A stretch of DNA of 11,826 nucleotides, taken from positions 1 through 11,826 of the forward strand of contig JBJHCR010000202.1 of NCBI GenBank assembly GCA_050486105.1. Reading direction: 5' to 3'. The position numbers and the translations under genes are program-made. The notes under the pieces are model-generated. The model did not search any database, was not told the DNA's origin, and saw only the letters and a list, made by a program, of their open reading frames with translations. Below, piece by piece: positions 6,236 to 11,826 of the stretch (its first letter is position 1; every line of letters begins with the position of its first letter). Origin of the DNA: JAEXNA01 sp050486105 (lineage in GTDB: Bacteria; Vulcanimicrobiota; Xenobia; Xenobiales; JADMJV01).

Positions 6236-6955
6236 ATGGAAAATCAAGAGAAGATGAGATTGGTGCATTTCGGGCCGGCTTTTGGGGTTCCCGACCCGAG
6301 CCCATTTTGTGTTAAGGCCGAGGCCTATTTGCGTGTGACCGGAGCGAACTATTCCGCCATTCGGGGCACTCCGATGAAGTCTCCCCGGGGTCAGTTGCCG
6401 GTGCTTTTGCACCAGGGTCGGGTGGTAGCAGGAAGCGATGAGATCGTTCATTATGTCCGGGCTGTCACTCAAAGCGAAGTGGATGACTGGCTCAGCGACG
6501 AGCAGCGAACTTCAGCTTATCATTTGGTGACCTCGGTAGAAGAATACCTGTATTTTCTGCTCATCTACCAGCGCTGGGTTTTGCCGGGGAACTTTTCTGT
6601 GGTGGCCCGTGAGTTCTTTTCCGGTGTCCAGCCTTTGCTGCGCCCGTTTCTGGCCCGCTATGCGCGCCACGGAGCCCGCAAGCGCGCGATTGCTCAAGGG
6701 GTGGGCCGCCACCCGGCTTCCGAGGTGGATCGTCGGGCCCGGGAAGCGGTCAGCCACCTTTCTCAACACCTAGGTGAAAAGGACTTCTTTTTCGGTGAAA
6801 GACCCTGTTGGGTGGATTGTTCTATGTTCGGTTTCATCGGAGGGATGCTGATCGAAGGAATGCCCGAGGGTGCCTCCCTGTGGATCCGAGAATTCGACAA
6901 CCTGGTGGCCTTTGAAAACAGGTTTCGAAGCCAGTATTTTCCCGAATTGAGCTAG
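6236..6955 (+). CDS. Metaxin/FAXC-like glutathione S-transferase-fold protein
   Basis: This 239-residue cytoplasmic protein has a thioredoxin-like N-domain and an all-helical GST C-domain. LVHFGPAFGVPDPSPFCVKAE (residues 9-29) carries an SPFC motif at 22-25, the position of the active-site Ser/Cys. GQLPVL (53-57) holds the cis-Pro55, and SDEIVHYV (67-74) is the usual glutathione-site region. The C-domain ends with FFFGERPCWVDCSMFGF (184-200), typical of the metaxin/failed-axon-connections branch (FLGxxPTxxDAxxFG). Such proteins may conjugate, reduce or just bind thiols; the activity here is unproven. The start at 6236 lacks a ribosome site but has a -10-like word six bases upstream; an in-frame ATG at 6254 after AAGAGAAG is an alternative. 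It stands alone, next to the kinase pseudogene. Confidence 0.88.
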   Translation: MENQEKMRLVHFGPAFGVPDPSPFCVKAEAYLRVTGANYSAIRGTPMKSPRGQLPVLLHQGRVVAGSDEIVHYVRAVTQSEVDDWLSDEQRTSAYHLVTSVEEYLYFLLIYQRWVLPGNFSVVAREFFSGVQPLLRPFLARYARHGARKRAIAQGVGRHPASEVDRRAREAVSHLSQHLGEKDFFFGERPCWVDCSMFGFIGGMLIEGMPEGASLWIREFDNLVAFENRFRSQYFPELS

Positions 6956-7058
6956 GAAGCGCCTCACCTATCCTCTAGTCTTGCAGCCCGGCCGCTGGGG
7001 AAGTCCTTGCCGCCTTGCCTTGCAGGAGGTTTGTACTGGTTGGGGTACTCACTTTACC

Positions 7059-8708
7059 ATGGGCGGTCTATTTCGGCGCAAGCCTTCGGCTGACGAACTT
7101 TGTCAACAGGCTGTAAACCACCTGAGTGCCGGAGACCCAGTGCAGGTTCTCGCCTGTCTCGAGGCGGCTATACAGAGCGACCCTCATCATGTAGAGGCTC
7201 GAAGTATTCGCAGTACGCTTTTCATGTCGGTGGGACATCTCCAGCAAGCAATCCCCGATCTGCAGGCGCTGGCTCAACTGGATCAGGCCAATGCTGCCAC
7301 CCACTACAACAACTTGGGAAGCGCTCTGAGAGAAACGGGCTCCCACGATGCTGGGCTTGAAGCCGTAGAACGGGCTATCACTTTGGATCCCGGTTATGCT
7401 AAGCCCCACTTCAACCGGTGCCAGATTCTGCGCGACCTGGGGCGCACTGAAGAGGCCCTTGCCGCTGCGAACCGGGCCTTGCAACTCGACCCCAAGTATC
7501 TTAGAGCTTACGAAACTCGAGCTGGCCTCCATTTTTTGGAGAGGCGCTTCGAGGAGGCGGTGGCCGACTACCAGAGCTGCCTTCGCCTCGAGCCTAAGAA
7601 TCCCATGTTTCGAGCTCAGTTGGGCTTAGCGTTGAGCTCTTTAGGCAAGCATCAGCAGGCGATGGGTCAGTTTTCTTTGGCCATCGAAGATGTCGAGAAT
7701 GAAGACCTAACGCCGGAGGAGAAGGTTTGGATCCTGAACAACGCCGCCGTGACTTTCGGCCAAGTTGGGCGCCACGACGAAGCCTGCGGATTTCTGAGTC
7801 AAGCGATCCGGCTCGAGACAAGCGATCCCGAGCTCTATTTCAATCGCGGAAATGCCAACCTTCGTCGGGGTCGCTACGCCTTGGCTGAAACGGACTACCG
7901 GCGAGCTTTGGAGTTCAATCCCGAAATGACGGCGGCGCTGATCAACTGTGCTTCGGCTCAGCTTTTCCAGGGAAGAGGTCAAGAGGGCTTGGAGTTGCTC
8001 AATCGAGTTCTTCAGGCTCAACCGGGCACTTCGGTGGCTCTCTTCAACCGGGGAAGACTCTTACGCATGCTTGGGCGGTTTGCTGAGGCGGTTGTCGACC
8101 TTGAGCATGTTTTGTCGCTCAACCCTGAGGACCTTGAAGCTAGAGCTGAAAGGGACCGAGCTCTAAACCAGGACTCTCAAGCTCTACCACCTCTTTTGGC
8201 AGAAGACCAAGATCTCCCGGAAACTCCAGTCCCCGATCCTCCGGACCCCCCTGAGGAGACTAAGGCACTGCTTCAACGGCTTCAAGCCGGGGAGTCTCCG
8301 AATACGATCTTGTCCGAGGCCATCGCGAAGCGGTCTTTGGCGGCGGCCACCTCAGCTCTTAACGCTGGGGCCGGAATTAGGGATGAAGAATCTGACACTC
8401 CCCTTCTGGGGACTGCGATCATTACCAACCACCTAGGCCTGATTGGTTTGTTGTTAGACCGTGGCGCCTCCATCAGCGAACCCATAGCCGGGTTTTCGCC
8501 CTTGGCTTTTTGTGTCTCAGTCTGGACCCAAGATGACACCGAGCAGAGCAAGGTGCGGACAGCCGCTTTTTTGATCCATCGTGGTGCAGAGAAGAATGTC
8601 GTAAACCAGTTAGGGTTCACTCCCCTCGATGACGCTTTGATCTCTGAGAAGGTGCATTTAGCGGTCAAGCTTCGCAGTCTTGGCTGCACATCCTCGGCGT
8701 TTTTCTAG
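7059..8708 (+). CDS. TPR and ankyrin repeat protein
   Basis: This is a 549-residue soluble protein built for protein-protein contacts. Residues about 11-370 hold roughly nine to ten tetratricopeptide repeats, for example AATHYNNLGSALRETGSHD, KPHFNRCQILRDLGRTEEAL and ELYFNRGNANLRRGRYALAE, most ending in (L/F)(D/N/E)P. A Pro/Asp/Glu-rich linker follows (about 376-402). Residues about 418-545 look like three to four ankyrin repeats: TPLLGTAIITNHLGLIGLLL, FSPLAF, then FLIHRGAEKNVVNQLGFTPL. No enzyme domain, signal peptide or membrane helix is seen. I chose the ATG at 7059 because MGGLFRRKPSADEL is a natural TPR-protein start. The frame is open from a TTG at 6981, and an AGGAGG at 7024-7029 is too far (29 bases) to decide. 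TPR-ankyrin fusions usually act as scaffolds; the partners are unknown. Confidence 0.87.
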   Translation: MGGLFRRKPSADELCQQAVNHLSAGDPVQVLACLEAAIQSDPHHVEARSIRSTLFMSVGHLQQAIPDLQALAQLDQANAATHYNNLGSALRETGSHDAGLEAVERAITLDPGYAKPHFNRCQILRDLGRTEEALAAANRALQLDPKYLRAYETRAGLHFLERRFEEAVADYQSCLRLEPKNPMFRAQLGLALSSLGKHQQAMGQFSLAIEDVENEDLTPEEKVWILNNAAVTFGQVGRHDEACGFLSQAIRLETSDPELYFNRGNANLRRGRYALAETDYRRALEFNPEMTAALINCASAQLFQGRGQEGLELLNRVLQAQPGTSVALFNRGRLLRMLGRFAEAVVDLEHVLSLNPEDLEARAERDRALNQDSQALPPLLAEDQDLPETPVPDPPDPPEETKALLQRLQAGESPNTILSEAIAKRSLAAATSALNAGAGIRDEESDTPLLGTAIITNHLGLIGLLLDRGASISEPIAGFSPLAFCVSVWTQDDTEQSKVRTAAFLIHRGAEKNVVNQLGFTPLDDALISEKVHLAVKLRSLGCTSSAFF

Positions 8709-8742
8709 TCCTGATGTCACCGAAGGCCAGAGAGCAAAGCAG

Positions 8743-8758
8743 ACTAGTGCTCTGTCAA
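8743..8758 (+). repeat. Short dispersed repeat, copy C
   Basis: ACTAGTGCTCTGTCAA is the exact reverse complement of 113-128. With the next two bases it also matches copy B (GCTCTGTCAAGT at 1046-1057). It lies in a 256-base gene-free gap (8709-8964) between the TPR-ankyrin gene and the 445-residue gene. No other gene or clear terminator was seen in that gap. Confidence 0.6.
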
Positions 8759-8951
8759 GTTTAAGTTTGCGGGTTCGGTTGACGAGGCCCGGGAGGGTTG
8801 GATTTGGGAGAGAGCAGAACGGCCTTGGAGTCAGCCAGGGTGAACTCACCTTGGGAGTCTAAGTTCCTTTCCTAGGCGAGTAGGGAAGATTTTGGGAACG
8901 TCGTGAGAACAGGGTCTCCAGGTCTCTAATCAAGGTTGGAAAAGACGACGA

Positions 8952-8958
8952 GAGAGGA
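8952..8958 (+). promoter_or_regulatory. Ribosome binding site deciding a TTG start
   Basis: GAGAGGA lies six bases before the TTG at 8965 and supports that unusual start for the 445-residue protein. Confidence 0.6.
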
Positions 8959-8964
8959 TTTTTC

Positions 8965-10302
8965 TTGGAACACCATTCAGAGCTTGAGAGATTTCTTTCC
9001 CTGCAGCATCAGGAGGGTCGGTTGCAGTCGGAGGGGCAATTCACCCTCGCCCTAGATCAGGCACTTAAGAAGTTGGGATCTTTCCAATTGCCTTTTGCCG
9101 GCGCCTGGATCCTGAAGATGGTGCAAGCTGCTGTTCTCAGCCCGAATGCACGGGAGATCCGGATCAGTCTGACCAGTCGGGAAGCTTGGCTGGAATTCGA
9201 CTTGGAAGAGCTTTCGCTAGACGAGGTGGAACAAGCATTTCTCAATCCGGACCTTCAGGTCAGTCCGTTTCTCCAGGAGTTGAGACGAGGCCTGTGGGCT
9301 GTGACCATCGGCCAGAACCGAGGGGTGCAGCTCGCACTTCCTTGGACGTCGGAGAGTTTGGTTTGGAACGGCCAGTCTCTGCAGAGGATGGCCTCTTCTC
9401 GGATTTACCCTCATCTCTACTTGGCCGTAACTCACCAGTCTTTAGACGGTGGGCTGGCAGCCCTATTTGCGCGTGGCACGTCTCATGTGAGGCAGAGTGC
9501 CGAGCTGTTGCAGATTTTGTCTCACTGCGCTCATCTTTGCCCTATTCCGATCTATTTGGATCGTCGTCTCATGAATGGATTTCCCGTGCAGTCTGAGACC
9601 ATCTTTTCCATTGTCAGCGTGCCCGTGCAACTCGATTTTCTTAAGCCTTCGGCTCCCCCTTTGCTTCTTCCTGATCAACTGCTCGGGCCGAGCTTGAAGG
9701 GTGAGCCCTTGCCGCTTAAGGGAGACCCTACCGGGGCTTCGGCAGCGGTTCTTCTTCGAGCCAATCTTGAGCAATTGCAGCTTGGCAAAGAGGACCAGAA
9801 AGAGTACGCTTTCCGGTCCAGAATTCTTTGGATTCGGCACGGAGTGGTCACCCAGGTGGATCTCCTCTCGGAACCTTCCGGAATCTGTACTGTCGACGTG
9901 TTCCTCAACGCTGACGATCTCGGCACAGACCTAAGCACTATGCTTTTGACGTCCTCTTCGGCCAAGCATGAGCGCGCCACTTCGGCCCTGGAGAAGGTTT
10001 ATCAGATTTACCTGGACGCCCCTGCGCCGGACCTTAGGGGATTGGAGGCCGCCGGCAAAAAACTGAATCGCGCCTTGGCCGGCGGGGCGATCGCGGCGGG
10101 GGCGGTGACCTTGCTGGTCAATCCTGCCCTCGGCCTTGGCCTGGCCGGTATTGGTGGGGCAGTCTTGGCCACTCAACGCCAAAGAGCACAACAGAATGCC
10201 AACGACTTTCTCTTGGAGTTTCGAAGCCTACGGCATCGCTTGAGGAGTGCCAAGGCCCTCGCGAGTAGGCTTGAGCTTGGTCCCTTCTGGGCCCGAATGT
10301 GA
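8965..10302 (+). CDS. GHKL/HSP90-like protein without ATP-binding motifs, membrane-associated
   Basis: This 445-residue protein is of unknown function. Its N-terminal third has the layout of a GHKL (Hsp90/MutL-type) ATPase fold. LPFAGAWILKMVQAAVLS then NAREIRISL (residues 42-69) takes the place of the N-box helix and following strand, but the ATP-binding Asn is Ala. WLEFDLEELSLDEVEQAF (75-92) takes the place of the G1 region but lacks its glycines. ATP binding is therefore doubtful. The middle (about 200-330) has strands and the segment RILWIRHGVVTQVDLL. Residues about 371-402 are a Gly/Ala-rich hydrophobic stretch (LAGGAIAAGAVTLLV, then LGLGLAGIGGAVL) that could be a membrane hairpin, followed by a basic helical tail. 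The start is TTG, supported by GAGAGGA six bases upstream. A decayed relative lies near 5059-5115. The fold assignment rests on motif reading only. Confidence 0.72.
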   Translation: MEHHSELERFLSLQHQEGRLQSEGQFTLALDQALKKLGSFQLPFAGAWILKMVQAAVLSPNAREIRISLTSREAWLEFDLEELSLDEVEQAFLNPDLQVSPFLQELRRGLWAVTIGQNRGVQLALPWTSESLVWNGQSLQRMASSRIYPHLYLAVTHQSLDGGLAALFARGTSHVRQSAELLQILSHCAHLCPIPIYLDRRLMNGFPVQSETIFSIVSVPVQLDFLKPSAPPLLLPDQLLGPSLKGEPLPLKGDPTGASAAVLLRANLEQLQLGKEDQKEYAFRSRILWIRHGVVTQVDLLSEPSGICTVDVFLNADDLGTDLSTMLLTSSSAKHERATSALEKVYQIYLDAPAPDLRGLEAAGKKLNRALAGGAIAAGAVTLLVNPALGLGLAGIGGAVLATQRQRAQQNANDFLLEFRSLRHRLRSAKALASRLELGPFWARM

Positions 10303-10323
10303 GCTGAGGGTTGAGTCGGTCTT

Positions 10324-11580
10324 CTAAGGGCCTGACCAGAGCTCTGGCTGATCCACCCGGCCAATCATAAAAATCGCTCGAGACTCGGAGTGGCGAAGGA
10401 GGAAGAGGAACGGGCGATCGAAGCGTAAGAGGAGGGGTTCGACTGGAGAGGGAGCGCTTCCGGCCAAGGCCACCACAGCCGTGGCTGCGGCAGCTTCGGT
10501 TCCCTTTTCGTCAACCTTGATGAAGGTTTTGTGAAGCACCTGCAGTTCCAGCAGGGGCTCTGAATTTTGGATCTCCAGCATTCCGTCGAGGTTGGGGTTT
10601 TCGACAAGGGGTCCGAGGCCGATTTTGGCCCAGGCTTCGGTCAATTCGAAGGTTTCGGTTTCAAAGCCGAACCGGGGGAGTTCGAGCTTGACCTTCACGC
10701 GTTCAGAGAATTCTGAATTGAGCAACTCTGCGGCCTGAGATTCGGACAGCAGGCTTTCTGGGGACTTTCCAGGGTTGGGAAGAAAAAGTAGACACTCGGT
10801 TTCATCGGTGTATCTCAAGCTCAGTAAGGTGCCGGTCTCGGTGGGCTGCACGGCTAAGGTGTCGGTCAAGCGCATCATTGGGACAGTGAGTTTGCTGCCG
10901 TCGTTTCGAGTGAAGGTGCCGGCCACGGTGTTTCTGGGATCGAATGTTTTGGCCCACTGGCCTTTGAAGTGAAGCACCGAGAGCAGCACGCAGCAAGTGT
11001 CTTGGGACAAGGGGGAGAGGAAGTTCTTGAGCAGCCCGGCGGTCTTTTCCTCGACCCACTCATTGATGCCTTGGACCGCCTCTTCCGGATTTTGGCGGAA
11101 GGGGACATGCTCTGTGGGCTCCTGGAATAGGGAACCAACCCGGGACTGATAGTCGGATCGCAAGGTGGTTTCCCGAGACAGATAGATCCTCTGGGCGAGG
11201 GTGAGCGAGGTCAAGGCATCCAGAGATTCCACCAGGGTGGAGACATTCTGGAGATGGGAGGAGTCTAGAACCAGATTTTTTTCGATGGCCTCTAAAGTCT
11301 CTCCCTCAGCTCCGGCGTGGAGTAGAGCCAGCAGGATGTACGACCCCAAGGGGCTGACGGCCAGGTTGTGATCTTGGCCTTTGTAGACCTGCTCGTAGAG
11401 CACTCTGCTGAAGGCATTCAGGCTTTGCACCGTTGGGGCGGCCGGGGGACCACTCGAGGAGGATGGCTTATTTTTGCGGTTTGGGGCCACCGTTTCACCT
11501 TGGGCAGCAACCTCGGTGGTTCTTCCACCAAGAAAGCCTAGGGTGACGATGAGGAGCAAGAAGAACAGGAATTTTATCAT
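10324..11580 (-). CDS. Exported serpin-family protease inhibitor
   Basis: This 418-residue serpin has a signal peptide (FLFFLLLIVTLGFLGG, probable cleavage near VAAQ-G, residue 27), then a Ser/Pro-rich linker (about 35-50) and a full serpin fold. Family marks are NLAVSPLGSYILLALLHAGA (72-91), LLSVLHFKGQWAKTFDP (199-215), the breach/shutter strand LELPRF (299-304) and FDRPFLFLLRH (387-397). The reactive loop hinge KVDEKGTEAAAATAVVA (355-371) has the small residues needed for loop insertion, so it should be inhibitory. Counting from Glu358 as P17, P1 falls near Gly374 with Ser375 as P1', in a LAGSAPSP stretch, which suggests an elastase- or subtilisin-like target. The P' side is several residues longer than in alpha-1-antitrypsin. 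Two adjacent cysteines sit at 196-197. The gene ends 21 bp from the convergent 445-residue gene. Confidence 0.94.
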   Translation of the reverse strand: MIKFLFFLLLIVTLGFLGGRTTEVAAQGETVAPNRKNKPSSSSGPPAAPTVQSLNAFSRVLYEQVYKGQDHNLAVSPLGSYILLALLHAGAEGETLEAIEKNLVLDSSHLQNVSTLVESLDALTSLTLAQRIYLSRETTLRSDYQSRVGSLFQEPTEHVPFRQNPEEAVQGINEWVEEKTAGLLKNFLSPLSQDTCCVLLSVLHFKGQWAKTFDPRNTVAGTFTRNDGSKLTVPMMRLTDTLAVQPTETGTLLSLRYTDETECLLFLPNPGKSPESLLSESQAAELLNSEFSERVKVKLELPRFGFETETFELTEAWAKIGLGPLVENPNLDGMLEIQNSEPLLELQVLHKTFIKVDEKGTEAAAATAVVALAGSAPSPVEPLLLRFDRPFLFLLRHSESRAIFMIGRVDQPELWSGP

Positions 11581-11588
11581 GGGCTTTT

Positions 11589-11598
11589 GGTCGCGACC
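11589..11598. promoter_or_regulatory. Palindrome upstream of the serpin gene
   Basis: GGTCGCGACC is a perfect 10-base palindrome whose near edge is eight bases before the serpin ATG. It separates an AAGAAGG-like site from the start, leaving that site about 16 bases away. It could be an operator, but a 10-base palindrome may also occur by chance. Confidence 0.25.
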
Positions 11599-11664
11599 TT
11601 CTTTCGATTATTCCCAAGCTCCCTTGAGCATTGGTCGGCCATCTGAAGCGTCCCCCCGAACATT

Positions 11665-11826
11665 CTAGCTCCGCCCCACCTTGGCCACCATGGCCGAGCC
11701 GATGATGACAAACAGGGCGCCGAGAATTCCGGCGGTGTTGAGGCGCTCGGGGAGCAGATAGTCGGGAAACCATTGGTGAGCTGAGGGCATGGCCAGAAGA
11801 GTCCAAATGGGGGTTAAGGGCAGCAC
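11665..11826 (-). CDS. EamA/DMT-type transporter, C-terminal fragment
   Basis: The minus strand is open from the right window edge to a TAG at 11665, giving the last 53 residues of a protein whose start lies outside. The pattern is the last two helices of a drug/metabolite-type (EamA) membrane exporter: LPLTPIWTLLAM, then LLPERLNTAGILGALFVIIG, a close match to the family's P(V/I)W-helix and (G/P)ERL-containing final helix. Substrate is unknown. The gene lies 84 bp upstream of the serpin gene on the same strand, so the two might share a transcript, but no functional link is evident. Confidence 0.72.
   Translation of the reverse strand: MLPLTPIWTLLAMPSAHQWFPDYLLPERLNTAGILGALFVIIGSAMVAKVGRS

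Noticed and set aside
1..11826. CRISPR array, tRNA or rRNA genes, prophage, toxin-antitoxin pair
   Set aside because: No regularly spaced repeats, no cloverleaf or rRNA sequence, no phage structural proteins and no small two-gene toxin-antitoxin arrangement were seen.

Overview
This is a bacterial window of about 11.8 kb with moderately high GC by eye. It carries ordinary Shine-Dalgarno sites (AAGGAGG, AAAGGAGA, AGGAGA), two TTG starts and many secreted or membrane proteins. No gene gives a secure taxon. The mix of an exported serpin, a TPR-ankyrin protein, a GHKL-like protein without ATP-binding motifs and a two-component system suggests an environmental bacterium with a large accessory gene content. 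There are no rRNA, tRNA, CRISPR or phage structural genes, and no transposase.

Layout. Positions 1-588 hold a stem-loop, one copy of a short repeat and no convincing gene. An AHSA1/SRPBCC-family gene follows at 589-1044, and its stop codon lies at the edge of a second repeat copy. From 4979 down to 1240 a minus-strand block reads: secreted NTF2-like protein, secreted helical repeat protein, OmpR-type response regulator, HisKA histidine kinase. The last two overlap by 11 bp. The close spacing suggests one operon, in which an envelope-sensing kinase pair is made together with two exported proteins of unknown role.

Positions 4980-6235 look like a gene graveyard. There is a decayed fragment resembling the N-terminus of the 445-residue protein encoded further right (5020-5160). 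There is also a clear receiver-histidine kinase pseudogene with an in-frame TAG and a later frame break (5603-6227). A small exported protein gene (5228-5596) lies between them.

The right half holds a metaxin/FAXC-like glutathione transferase-fold protein (6236-6955), a TPR plus ankyrin protein (7059-8708), a third repeat copy (8743-8758), the 445-residue protein (8965-10302), a convergent exported serpin (11580-10324), and the 3' end of an EamA/DMT transporter running off the right edge.

I see no complete, clearly new multi-gene system. The most interesting items are the 445-residue GHKL-like protein together with a decayed relative in the same window, the three-copy TA-flanked repeat, the TPR-ankyrin fusion, and the serpin with a small-residue reactive loop.
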